Positions 6,119-12,831 of a stretch of DNA of 12,866 nucleotides are shown piece after piece; position 1 is the stretch's first letter, and each line of letters opens with the position of its first letter. The notes beneath the pieces are model-generated. The model searched no databases. It saw nothing but the letters and a program-made list of their open reading frames with translations, and was not told where the DNA came from. This DNA is from Ilumatobacteraceae bacterium (lineage in GTDB: Bacteria > Actinomycetota > Acidimicrobiia > Acidimicrobiales > Ilumatobacteraceae), in the NCBI GenBank assembly GCA_030728545.1, contig JANQZQ010000124.1, positions 1 through 12,866 on the forward strand, given 5' to 3'. Made by a program: the position numbers and the translations under genes.

Positions 6119-8148
6119 GATTGCGAGCGTAGTGCAGGGTGCTTTTTCGTGTTCTGTTGTTTGTGGTGTCGGCGTGTGTGAATGAGCCACCACGCCAAGA
6201 GCAGCACCAGGAATACAGCACTCACCCCGCGACCCAAACCAGCGATGGCATTCACCCGCACCCGCACCTGGGCGACATCCAATATCGTCCCGCTGGGGCT
6301 CTTCAGCAACATTTCGATGGGAATGAGACCATTGGCTCGCGCACTGGCGTTGACAGTGACTTCTTGTTGGCCGTTTGGAGCGATGACGATGTCGAACTCT
6401 GCCGGCTCAAATGTCATTTTGCCGGTCGGGCTCACCAGTTGTAGTCGTAGCGAAACCTCAAAGGGAGTGGTGTTCGTGAGAGCGAGGCGAAGTTCACTGT
6501 CGCGCCCGCCAAAGGTAAACGAGGTGGTTGGTAATTTGACGGCATTACGCACGGCGCCCGCTTGAGTGAGGACTATGTCGAGATACTCGCTGCGTTGCGC
6601 ATCGGTGAGTGAGGTGTCGTTGGCTACGTCAACGAGTTCGATCCAGCGCTGCGTGAGACCCTCGTTGGTGGCCAGCACATCGCCCACCAGGTTGACAGCG
6701 TTGAGTGCATCGGTGGTGCGCGATTGAATCGCAGCGACATCGACTAAAGGCACAACGGGCGGTGTTATGCGAGCTAGGCCTTCAAGCGATGGCGTGAAGT
6801 TCCCAACGCGGCGCAGCGAGATTTGTGGCGAGTTGCGCAAATGGCGAATCAAAATCGAGCCAATCAGTGGCTCGGGTGGCACGCCACTGGCACTAGCCAC
6901 GACCACATGACGCCCGCCAAGCACAGTGGCACCAATCTGTGAATTGGCAAGTTCGGATCGCTGGGCGATGAGTTCGGCGGCGATTGCTGTTGCCGACTCG
7001 TAAGCAGTGCCGATTGGAGTATCGATCAGGGTGCCGTAGCGGGTGTCAGCAAGATGCAGCACCAATCCTTTGGTGTCGGTTCGCAGTGCATATGGCCGAT
7101 TGGGGTCAAGGTCGGCGCCATAGTTCGCCACCGAATCACCAACAGCAATCACATTGGTGACTCCGAAGTCACGTAGGAAGTCCACACTTGCTGTGTCGAG
7201 CGCGCCGTTCGTCAACCAGACGGTGCGTGCAATGAGTGTGGGGCCGTTGGCAGCATCCAATATGGATTCACCGCGCAGCAACTGGGCTTCGAATGGGGCT
7301 TTCAAACCGGCGGCGGCGTAGGCCGCCACATCAGTCGGGCGGAACGTACTGACCAAGACGTCGTTGGCGGGGAGTTGTGCCAGCAGTTCGTTGCGCAGTA
7401 CCTGGTCGGCGGGGTTGGTCGAACGCGCGAGGCCATTCAACAATTCGGGTCGCACGCGAACAGCAATGGGTCGGTCGGGTGGCTTACGAGTGAGCAGGTC
7501 ACGGAGGTCTTCAAGTTGCTCGCGGGTGGCGTCGTCAATGACAACGCTGCCATCGGGCTGCAACGTGGGTGGTGCATCGATGGATGCCACGATCGACACC
7601 GGCAGCGTCGTATACGTGCGTGACGACACCACGTTGATAAACGTCGTGATTTGGGCAATGAGGCCCGTTGCTGATGTGACAGTAAGGCGCAATGCCCGCA
7701 CACCGTCGTCGCTTATCTGCAATGTGTCCGGCCTTCGGGTGGCACTGGTGGCGACCGTCAACTGAAATGCCGGACGGCTGTTGAGATTAACGGCACGAAA
7801 GACAGGCCCCCGCACACTGGTTGTGGCCTGTGGAACAAAGTCGCCACCTGCCACGATGTCAGCCACGGTTTGGCGACGAACGATTGGCGTGCTCAGACTC
7901 ACTACGGCAGAAGAGCGTGCGTCGATGAGCATGGTCTGCACGTCGGCCACCGTTGGCGTAGCCACATTGATGATGAGCCGCTCACCGATGCGGGTGGCGA
8001 ATGTGCTGGTGATTACGTTGAGCCGGTAGTCGATAGCTAAAGCCGGTGCCGGGGCGATGAACAGTGTGCTGGTCAGCACACCAAGCACCACCGAGAGTCG
8101 GAACACGACGCCTAACCGACTTGCGTTACAGGGGGTTAGGTAACGCAT
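6115..8148 (-). CDS. DUF6049 family secreted, membrane-anchored protein
   Basis: The 677-residue protein starts with a signal peptide (about 1-38, hydrophobic core VVLGVLTSTLFIAP, likely cleavage after ALA) and ends with a transmembrane helix (about 641-656) plus a basic tail RRHHKQQNTKK that would stay in the cytoplasm. The large outer part has two regions: a mixed alpha/beta core (about 190-500), and an immunoglobulin-like beta region (about 545-640) with the pattern ELRLALTNTTPFEVSLRLQL. This layout matches actinobacterial DUF6049 proteins such as mycobacterial Rv3909, normally beside murJ. The function is unknown. ATG at 8148 overlaps the GNAT stop by one base (TAATG) and the stop overlaps degV as ATGA, so the three genes are translationally linked. 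Assignment is from remembered family character, not a search. Confidence 0.82.
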   Translation of the reverse strand: MRYLTPCNASRLGVVFRLSVVLGVLTSTLFIAPAPALAIDYRLNVITSTFATRIGERLIINVATPTVADVQTMLIDARSSAVVSLSTPIVRRQTVADIVAGGDFVPQATTSVRGPVFRAVNLNSRPAFQLTVATSATRRPDTLQISDDGVRALRLTVTSATGLIAQITTFINVVSSRTYTTLPVSIVASIDAPPTLQPDGSVVIDDATREQLEDLRDLLTRKPPDRPIAVRVRPELLNGLARSTNPADQVLRNELLAQLPANDVLVSTFRPTDVAAYAAAGLKAPFEAQLLRGESILDAANGPTLIARTVWLTNGALDTASVDFLRDFGVTNVIAVGDSVANYGADLDPNRPYALRTDTKGLVLHLADTRYGTLIDTPIGTAYESATAIAAELIAQRSELANSQIGATVLGGRHVVVASASGVPPEPLIGSILIRHLRNSPQISLRRVGNFTPSLEGLARITPPVVPLVDVAAIQSRTTDALNAVNLVGDVLATNEGLTQRWIELVDVANDTSLTDAQRSEYLDIVLTQAGAVRNAVKLPTTSFTFGGRDSELRLALTNTTPFEVSLRLQLVSPTGKMTFEPAEFDIVIAPNGQQEVTVNASARANGLIPIEMLLKSPSGTILDVAQVRVRVNAIAGLGRGVSAVFLVLLLAWWLIHTRRHHKQQNTKKHPALRSQS

Positions 8149-8867
8149 TATTTGACACCCGCAGTGGTGTGTACGGGTCGCTCGAGTACGACGAGTGGAT
8201 CAGGCAGTGTGACAAACCCGAGTGAGTGATACAGCGCGAGCGCTGCTGCGTTGGTTGGTTCGGTATTGACCAGCATCGAGTCGGCACCCCGTGTGCCTGC
8301 CCATTGCGAAGCGTGCCAGACGAGTGATCGCGCAATACCCGTGCGCCGATGGGATGGGTGCACAGCCAGCCGCTGGAGGTAGGCCTGGCCGGCGGATCGC
8401 CCGACTATTACATAACCGATTGCAGAACCAGTTGCAGAACCGTCTGCATCACTGCTTGAGGCGATGATCACACGGTGTTCACTCGTCGCGCGACAAGCAT
8501 GGCGGAATGCTGGCGGCGACAAATTCCAGGGTGCAGCAAAGGATTCGCCGTCGATGTGCAACAGTTCGCTCAGTAGTCGTTCACGTTGGCGTGCCATCAC
8601 GTGGCGACACGTCACATCGTCGTACTCCACACCTATCGGTGTACCGCGGCCGATGGCCGTTGACCCGAGGCGGCCTGTGCGTTGCAGCATCACGAGTGAC
8701 TGTCGAACGACAAAACCATGGTCAAAAAACCAGCGGGCATCGTTCGTCGACAGTGCTGGCGTGCGATAGGTAGCAACACCAGCCACAGTCAGCCTGCTGC
8801 AGGTAGAGCGGATCTTGGTTTCGCCACTGCGGCGGTCGCCACGCAGTGCGGTTACTACTGCCGACAC
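8148..8867 (-). CDS. GNAT family N-acetyltransferase
   Basis: The 239-residue protein carries a C-terminal GNAT fold (about 90-230): strand YLQRLAVHPSHRRTGIARSL (163-182) with the acetyl-CoA pyrophosphate loop RRTGIA, followed by LVNTEPTNAAALALYHSLGF (199-218), a pattern shared with RimI-type enzymes. The N-terminal part (about 20-65, ATYRTPALSTNDARWFFDHGFVVRQSLVMLQR) looks like an additional half-domain. The substrate is unknown; no RimI partner is present, so N-terminal protein acetylation is only one possibility. GTG at 8867 is supported by TAGCGT six bases upstream. It is the first gene of the minus-strand block and is divergent from the CCA-adding enzyme. Mycobacteria have a Nudix gene (mutT4) at the equivalent place. 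Confidence 0.88.
   Translation of the reverse strand: MSAVVTALRGDRRSGETKIRSTCSRLTVAGVATYRTPALSTNDARWFFDHGFVVRQSLVMLQRTGRLGSTAIGRGTPIGVEYDDVTCRHVMARQRERLLSELLHIDGESFAAPWNLSPPAFRHACRATSEHRVIIASSSDADGSATGSAIGYVIVGRSAGQAYLQRLAVHPSHRRTGIARSLVWHASQWAGTRGADSMLVNTEPTNAAALALYHSLGFVTLPDPLVVLERPVHTTAGVK
8418..8453. repeat. 12-bp degenerate tandem repeat inside the GNAT gene
   Basis: GATTGCAGAACC (8418-8429) is followed by AGTTGCAGAACC (8430-8441) and a diverged third unit GTCTGCATCACT (8442-8453). It is in frame and encodes the flexible stretch DADGSATGSAIG (about 140-151) between two strands of the fold, so length variation here would be tolerated. Confidence 0.6.
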
Positions 8868-8873
8868 GTTCGA

Positions 8874-8879
8874 ACGCTA
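8874..8879 (-). promoter_or_regulatory. -10 element of the GNAT-DUF6049-degV block, leaderless type
   Basis: TAGCGT on the minus strand lies six bases before the GTG of the GNAT gene. It occupies the place where the -35 of the divergent CCA-gene promoter would be (17-base spacing). Confidence 0.55.
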
Positions 8880-8896
8880 GTGGCGCAGATGTTCCG

Positions 8897-8902
8897 TAAC
8901 CT
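8897..8902 (+). promoter_or_regulatory. -10 element of the CCA-adding enzyme gene, leaderless type
   Basis: TAACCT lies seven bases before the GTG at 8910. It is 17 bases from the divergent TAGCGT, so the two core promoters overlap and probably cannot be occupied together. No Shine-Dalgarno is visible. Confidence 0.55.
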
Positions 8903-8909
8903 GTAGACC

Positions 8910-10313
8910 GTGCAGCCTGCGCGTTTCCAAGCAGTGATTGCTGAACTCGCACCCATCACCGATGCGTTCGCCCAGGCGGGTTACCGCTTATTCATCGTGG
9001 GGGGCACGGTGCGCGATTTGATGCTCGGTCGCGAGGTCACCGAACTCGATTTTGATTTGACCACCGATGCACTCCCCGATGCAGTGAAAACGATTTTGGA
9101 GGGCAAAGTCGATGCACTGTGGACGCAGGGCGAACGGTTTGGAACCATTGCTGCACTACGCGGCACACGCTCACTAGAGATCACCACCCATCGCGCCGAG
9201 GCGTATTCTCCCGACTCCCGCAAACCCGAAGTGAAGTTTTCGGATTCGGTACTCGTGGATTTGTCGCGTCGCGACTTCACCATTAACGCAATGGCACTCG
9301 AACTCACTGCCGCGTCGCCACAACTCGTGGATCCGCACGGTGGGATGGACGACTTGTTGTCTCACCGGTTGCGCACGCCGCTGTCGCCCGAGGAAAGTTT
9401 CAACGACGACCCCCTGCGCATGTTGCGGGCCGCACGGTTCATGGCCACGTTGTCGGTGGTGCCCGATGATGCCTTGGTGTCAGCGGTTCGCACGATGAAT
9501 GACCGGCTGCAGATCGTGTCGGCTGAACGCATTCGCACCGAATTCGATCGCATGATCGTGACCGACTCTGTCACCATGGCCTTGCGGTTTGCCGTCGAGA
9601 CAGGTTTGACTGCGCATTTTTTGCCCGAGTTGCCAGCGCTGTCGCTTGAACAAGACCCGATTCATCGCCATAAAGACGTATTGACGCACACGTTTGCCGT
9701 GGTGGAGAACGTGCGTAAAGAAATGCCCGGCGATTTTCGCATCACGCGTTTGGCAGCGTTGTTTCATGACATTGGCAAACCCCGCACTCGCAAGGTGCTG
9801 GCGGGCAAGGGCATGACGTTTTATCACCACGAAGTAGTTGGGGCCAAGATGACGCGCAAACGAATGCGCGAAATGCATTACTCCAACGAAGACATTCGAC
9901 GCGTTTCTGAACTGGTGTTTTTGAGCGGTCGGTTTCACACGTATCAAATGGGTTGGACGGATTCTGCCGTGCGTCGGTATGTGCGCGATGCCGGAGACGT
10001 GCTGACTGAGTTGAACGTGTTGGTGCGCTGTGACTGCACCACGCGCAGCGAACGCAAAGTGGACGCATTGAACTTGCGGATGACCGAGCTCGAAGAACGC
10101 ATCGACGAACTCGCACAAAAAGAAGAACTGGCCGCTCTGCGCCCTGAATTAGACGGCACAGCCGTGATGGAACATTTGGGCATCACGCCAGGTCGTGCTG
10201 TGGGCGAAGCAATGGATTTTTTGATGGAAATTCGCCTTGACGAAGGATTACTCGGCGACGCCGAAATTCGCAAGCGACTCGATGCATGGTGGGCTACGCA
10301 GCAGACCAAGTAA
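8910..10313 (+). CDS. pcnA: CCA tRNA nucleotidyltransferase (class II, with HD domain)
   Basis: The 467-residue enzyme has the class II nucleotidyltransferase head: GGTVRDLMLG (31-40), the metal-binding LDFDL (46-50), the RRDFTINAMA motif (120-129), and the NDDPLRMLRAARF motif (165-177) that begins the neck. The C-terminal half holds an HD phosphohydrolase-type domain with LTHTF (258-262), ALFHDIGKPRT (283-293) and HH (306-307), so the metal ligands look intact. The enzyme adds or repairs the 3' CCA of tRNAs. The symbol pcnA follows actinobacterial usage for this gene near the origin; bacterial poly(A) polymerase activity cannot be excluded from sequence. GTG at 8910 is supported by TAACCT seven bases upstream. 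DUF5318 follows after 19 bases. Confidence 0.95.
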   Translation: MQPARFQAVIAELAPITDAFAQAGYRLFIVGGTVRDLMLGREVTELDFDLTTDALPDAVKTILEGKVDALWTQGERFGTIAALRGTRSLEITTHRAEAYSPDSRKPEVKFSDSVLVDLSRRDFTINAMALELTAASPQLVDPHGGMDDLLSHRLRTPLSPEESFNDDPLRMLRAARFMATLSVVPDDALVSAVRTMNDRLQIVSAERIRTEFDRMIVTDSVTMALRFAVETGLTAHFLPELPALSLEQDPIHRHKDVLTHTFAVVENVRKEMPGDFRITRLAALFHDIGKPRTRKVLAGKGMTFYHHEVVGAKMTRKRMREMHYSNEDIRRVSELVFLSGRFHTYQMGWTDSAVRRYVRDAGDVLTELNVLVRCDCTTRSERKVDALNLRMTELEERIDELAQKEELAALRPELDGTAVMEHLGITPGRAVGEAMDFLMEIRLDEGLLGDAEIRKRLDAWWATQQTK

Positions 10314-10319
10314 GCCAAC

Positions 10320-10325
10320 TACCGT
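10320..10325 (+). promoter_or_regulatory. -10 element of the DUF5318 gene, leaderless type
   Basis: TACCGT begins seven bases after the end of the CCA-gene stop codon and lies seven bases before GTG 10333. It repeats the TAnnnT spacing seen at five other starts in this window. Confidence 0.5.
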
Positions 10326-10332
10326 AATCGTC

Positions 10333-10785
10333 GTGGGCAAAAACATCGGTGCATCGGTGAGTGCAACAATCGATTTTCGCATGATGCGTCGTGCTTACGT
10401 CGAGCGAGTGCGAGTTGGCGATGTGCCACGTCACGATGCATGTGATGCCAGCGTGGACTTAATGCGCGCGGCGCATCACTTTGGTGTGGTGCGCCGCACG
10501 GCGTGCCCGATATGTGTCGAGCAACAATTGCGCAACGTGACGTACTTGTTTGGGCCACGGTTGCCCAGATCTGGCAAGTGCGTGACCTCAGCCCAATCAT
10601 TGCGCGAGTTCAATTCTCGGCCCGAGCAATTCACGGCCTACACCGTGGAAGTGTGCATGTCTTGCCGCTGGAATCACGTGTTGAGCGCTGCTCCTTATGG
10701 TGGGCGACGGGTGCGCACTCGGGCTGCCAAAGACCGTGTTCTACGCGCCCGTGCTACAACAGCCCGGGCGACAAAAGTTCGTTGA
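10333..10785 (+). CDS. DUF5318 family zinc-ribbon-like protein
   Basis: The 150-residue protein has the actinobacterial DUF5318 pattern: an N-terminal RRAYVERVRVGDV (19-31), a first Cys pair CPIC (58-61), the central TYLFGPRLPRSGK (70-82) and a second pair VCMSCRWNH (107-115). The two CxxC pairs probably bind zinc. The function is unknown; in mycobacteria a member lies upstream of ponA and rpsF, and here too it directly precedes the rpsF operon. The C-terminal 30 residues are Arg/Ala-rich and look disordered. GTG 10333 is supported by a -10 at leaderless spacing; the alternative GTG 10357 (VSATIDFRMM) would align better with some relatives. A longer frame reaches 10237 inside the CCA gene and is rejected. 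Confidence 0.82.
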   Translation: MGKNIGASVSATIDFRMMRRAYVERVRVGDVPRHDACDASVDLMRAAHHFGVVRRTACPICVEQQLRNVTYLFGPRLPRSGKCVTSAQSLREFNSRPEQFTAYTVEVCMSCRWNHVLSAAPYGGRRVRTRAAKDRVLRARATTARATKVR

Positions 10786-10826
10786 CCGCAACCGGAAGAC
10801 GTAACACACATCTCTGTAACAGCCCG

Positions 10827-10855
10827 TTGGCACGCTGACGGGGTGACGGTACGCT
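10827..10855 (+). promoter_or_regulatory. Sigma70-type promoter of the rpsF operon
   Basis: TTGGCA (10827-10832) and TACGCT (10850-10855) are separated by exactly 17 bases, close to the housekeeping consensus. Transcription would start near 10862, giving a leader of about 64 bases before rpsF. Two copies of TGACGG (10836-10841 and 10844-10849) sit in the spacer and could be an operator, though nothing confirms this. Confidence 0.65.
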
Positions 10856-10874
10856 CAAAGTTCCTATCCACCCT

Positions 10875-10919
10875 GCCCCTTCGGGGGCCACGGCCTTTCG
10901 GGGTCGTGTCCGAAGGGAG
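10875..10919 (+). promoter_or_regulatory. Structured leader of the rpsF operon, candidate S6:S18 autoregulatory RNA
   Basis: Two hairpins are predicted. The first is GCCCC-TTCG-GGGGC (10875-10888), a stable cUUCGg tetraloop stem. The second pairs CCTTTCGG (10894-10901) with CCGAAGGG (10910-10917), eight pairs with one G-U. The Shine-Dalgarno AAGGGAG (10913-10919) lies largely in the 3' arm of the second hairpin, so folding would hide it. rpsF leaders in other bacteria bind the S6:S18 complex as negative feedback; this is a candidate by position and structure only. Confidence 0.5.
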
Positions 10920-10925
10920 TCAATA

Positions 10926-11261
10926 ATGCGTCCATATGAGTTGATGGTTATCGTCAGCGGTGCTCTCGATGAGAACACTGCTCACGGCTGGGTGAACAAC
11001 ATCACCAAGTCAGTGACCAGCGTCGGCGGTTCCGTACACGGATCCCCCGATTGGTGGGGCCGACGTCGTCTGGCCTACCCGATCAAGAAGCAGAACGATG
11101 GCTACTACGCCATCTTCAACATCGTCGCTGACGGTGGCATGCTCGACGAAGTCGAGCGCACCATGCGTTTGTCAGAAGACGTGTTGCGACACAAGTTGCT
11201 GCGCTTGCCCGATCACGAAGCCCAACGCCGCGGAATGTCGCCAGCCGGCGCCACCAAATAA
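10926..11261 (+). CDS. rpsF: 30S ribosomal protein bS6
   Basis: The 111-residue protein begins MRPYELMVIVSGALDE and contains the conserved WGRRRLAYPIKKQNDGYYAIFNI (about 44-66), both standard for bS6. bS6 binds the platform of the small subunit as a heterodimer with bS18, encoded two genes downstream. The ATG follows AAGGGAG with a spacing of six bases. It is the first gene of the rpsF-ssb-rpsR-rplI operon, 28 bases before ssb. Confidence 0.97.
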   Translation: MRPYELMVIVSGALDENTAHGWVNNITKSVTSVGGSVHGSPDWWGRRRLAYPIKKQNDGYYAIFNIVADGGMLDEVERTMRLSEDVLRHKLLRLPDHEAQRRGMSPAGATK

Positions 11262-11289
11262 TCCGCAGCACCACAACCAAGGAGCACTC

Positions 11290-11727
11290 ATGGCAGACAA
11301 CACCATCACCCTCGTCGGCAATATCACGCGCGACCCCGAACTTCGCTTCACGGCCAACGGCCGGGCGGTAGCTTCGTTCGGCATTGCAGTCGGCCGGCGC
11401 TATCAGGTCAACGGCGAATGGCAGGAGCAGACGTCGTATTTCAACATCACGGCCTGGGGCCAACTTGGCGAAAATGCCGCAGCGTCATTGTCCAAAGGTG
11501 CCCGCGTCGTGGTCACTGGGCGACTCGAGCAGCGTGAATACACCACTCGCGAAGGCGACAAGCGCACAGCAATTGACGTCATCGCCGACGAGCTCGGACC
11601 AAGCCTGCGTTGGGCAACCGCGCAAGTAGAGCGCACTCCTCGCCAAGACGGTGCAACCAAAAAGCCAGGTGGCGGCACCGCCCCATCAGGCGAGGCCAAC
11701 CCATTCGAAGGCGAAGAGCCGTTCTAG
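11290..11727 (+). CDS. ssb: Single-stranded DNA-binding protein
   Basis: The 145-residue protein has an N-terminal OB fold (about 1-106): ITLVGNITRDPELRFT (6-21), TSYFNITAWGQLGENAA (48-64), KGARVVVTGRL (69-79) and REYTTREGDKRTAIDVIAD (82-100). A short glycine/proline linker follows, ending in the acidic tip FEGEEPF, the form of the DDDIPF tail that recruits replication and repair enzymes. A longer in-frame start at 11098 lies inside rpsF and is rejected; the ATG at 11290 has AAGGAG (11279-11284) upstream. Its place between rpsF and rpsR is the usual bacterial arrangement. Confidence 0.97.
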   Translation: MADNTITLVGNITRDPELRFTANGRAVASFGIAVGRRYQVNGEWQEQTSYFNITAWGQLGENAAASLSKGARVVVTGRLEQREYTTREGDKRTAIDVIADELGPSLRWATAQVERTPRQDGATKKPGGGTAPSGEANPFEGEEPF

Positions 11728-11791
11728 TAACGGGCTTTCATTCCCCATTTCCCATCCCTACTGACGACTACTACCGAACAAAGGACCACCC

Positions 11792-12265
11792 ATGACCAGT
11801 AAAAAGAACAAACTCCGCGCAGCCAAACTGCTCCAGCGTCGCTACAAGAAAAAGCCGAACCCACTCAACCCTGAGCGCATTGTGTTCATCGATTACAAAG
11901 ATGTCAACTTGCTGCAACGCTTCATGAGCGACCGCTCGAAGTTGAAGGCTCGTCGCATGACAGGTGCCGATGTGCAACAGCAACGCGATATTGCCACGGC
12001 CGTAAAGAACGCCCGCGAGATGGCCTTGTTGCCCTACACCAAGCGAGTGGCCGGGTTGCGCGGCCCACGTAATCGCGATGACGACCGCGACGATTCACGT
12101 GGTGGTGTGAGTCGCGAAGTAGTCGAGCGGTACGCCAATGTGCCTGACGCACCAGATACAGCAAGCCGGGCTGTTGCGCCAGCCGCAGCATCAGCTGTGT
12201 CATCAACTGCTGCACCAGCTGTGTCACCAGCCGAGACTGTCGGCGAAACTCCTAGCGAGGCCTAA
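11792..12265 (+). CDS. rpsR: 30S ribosomal protein bS18 with long C-terminal extension
   Basis: The first 90 or so residues are a clear bS18: KKKPNPLNPERIVFIDYKDVNLLQRFMSD (18-46) and KLKARRMTGADVQQQRDIATAVKNAREMALLPYT (49-82). No cysteines are present, so this is a zinc-independent (C-minus) form. The protein is 157 residues, about twice the usual 75-90. The extra tail has a charged part (RNRDDDRDDSRGG, about 92-104) and then a low-complexity Ala/Ser/Pro/Val segment (about 122-157) with an internal DNA repeat, ending acidic. ATG 11792 follows AAAGGA (11780-11785). bS18 pairs with bS6 on the subunit platform. Confidence 0.95.
   Translation: MTSKKNKLRAAKLLQRRYKKKPNPLNPERIVFIDYKDVNLLQRFMSDRSKLKARRMTGADVQQQRDIATAVKNAREMALLPYTKRVAGLRGPRNRDDDRDDSRGGVSREVVERYANVPDAPDTASRAVAPAAASAVSSTAAPAVSPAETVGETPSEA
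12185..12232 (+). repeat. 24-bp tandem repeat coding the bS18 tail
   Basis: Two adjacent 24-bp units (12185-12208 and 12209-12232) share the core CAGCTGTGTCA and encode AASAVSST and AAPAVSPA. They are in frame, so the tail probably grew by tandem duplication. Confidence 0.7.
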
Positions 12266-12268
12266 GTC

Positions 12269-12715
12269 GTGCAGGTGCTGTTGCGCCGCGATGTAAAGGG
12301 CATCGGTCGGCGTGGCGACATCGTTACGGTGTCGTCAGGGCATGCCCGCAACTACCTCATCCCCAATGGGCTGGCTGTCGAAGCCACCGAAGGTGCAATC
12401 GCCCAAGCCGACACCGTCAAACGCACGCGGAGCACTCGCGAAGCAGCTGATCGTGATTCGGCGCGCGCGATCGCTGCCATCTTTGCTGCCACCCCGCTGG
12501 TGGTCAATGCCAAAGCCGGTGCTACGGGCAAGCTTTTCGGGTCAATTACGGCCAGCGACATCGTGGCGGGCGTCGAACAACAATTTCAGGTCGTCGTGGA
12601 TCGCAAACATGTCGAGATTGCGGCACCCATTCGCGAACTAGGCACCCATCAGGTGACTATTGGGCTCTATGGCGATGTGCGTGGCACCCTAACGGTGGAG
12701 GTGCGAGCAGTCTGA
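12269..12715 (+). CDS. rplI: 50S ribosomal protein bL9
   Basis: The 148-residue protein has normal bL9 length. The N-terminal rRNA-binding domain shows QVLLRRDVKGIGRRGDIV (2-19) and the signature GHARNYLIPNGLAVEAT (24-40), followed by a long helix (about 42-75) and the C-terminal domain with GKLFGSITASDI (87-98). bL9 binds 23S rRNA at the base of the L1 stalk. The GTG start three bases after the rpsR stop is preceded by only a weak Shine-Dalgarno (GCGAGG), so translation is probably coupled to rpsR. It is the last gene of the operon. Confidence 0.97.
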   Translation: MQVLLRRDVKGIGRRGDIVTVSSGHARNYLIPNGLAVEATEGAIAQADTVKRTRSTREAADRDSARAIAAIFAATPLVVNAKAGATGKLFGSITASDIVAGVEQQFQVVVDRKHVEIAAPIRELGTHQVTIGLYGDVRGTLTVEVRAV

Positions 12716-12728
12716 GCGATGGGCAATT

Positions 12729-12753
12729 GCAGTGGAGGCGGGTTGACCACTGC
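12729..12753 (+). terminator. Hairpin after rplI
   Basis: GCAGTGG (12729-12735) pairs with CCACTGC (12747-12753) over an 11-base loop, 13 bases after the rplI stop. There is no U-tract. It may end the rpsF operon transcript or simply be part of the DnaA-box region that follows. Confidence 0.4.
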
Positions 12754-12758
12754 CAAAG

Positions 12759-12831
12759 TTGTCCACACCCTTGGGTTATTGTCCACAGCATTACCACAGG
12801 TTGATTTCAGATATCCGCACAGATATCCACA
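12759..12831 (+). promoter_or_regulatory. DnaA-box cluster downstream of rplI
   Basis: TTGTCCACA occurs twice (12759-12767 and 12779-12787, 20 bases apart), matching the actinobacterial DnaA-box form exactly. ATATCCGCA (12811-12819) and ATATCCACA (12823-12831) are weaker boxes. All four have the same orientation. The region lies between rplI and the right edge, where dnaB is expected. It may be a DnaA-titrating or regulatory site, or an origin-related element that continues past the edge. Confidence 0.6.
12808..12831 (+). repeat. 12-bp tandem direct repeat carrying DnaA-like boxes
   Basis: CAGATATCCGCA (12808-12819) and CAGATATCCACA (12820-12831) are adjacent and differ at one base. Each contains a DnaA-like 9-mer, so the boxes are phased 12 bases apart, about one helical turn. 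Confidence 0.7.

Noticed and set aside
5475..6185. 236-residue plus-strand open frame opposite degV
   Set aside because: Composition is typical of a complement-strand shadow, and degV motifs are clear on the minus strand.
9480..10118. 212-residue minus-strand open frame opposite the CCA gene
   Set aside because: It lies fully within a well-supported gene and has no start signal or motif.
11098..11289. Longer start for ssb inside rpsF
   Set aside because: The SSB fold begins at MADNTITLVG (11290), which has a good Shine-Dalgarno; the extension is out-of-frame rpsF sequence.
12095..12110. CACGTG-containing sequence in rpsR, and others near 5290, 8595 and 10674, as further parS sites
   Set aside because: Only the central core matches; the flanking bases are not palindromic and do not fit the parS consensus.
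12185..12232. Short tandem repeats as a CRISPR-like array
   Set aside because: The units are adjacent without spacers and are in-frame parts of the rpsR coding sequence.
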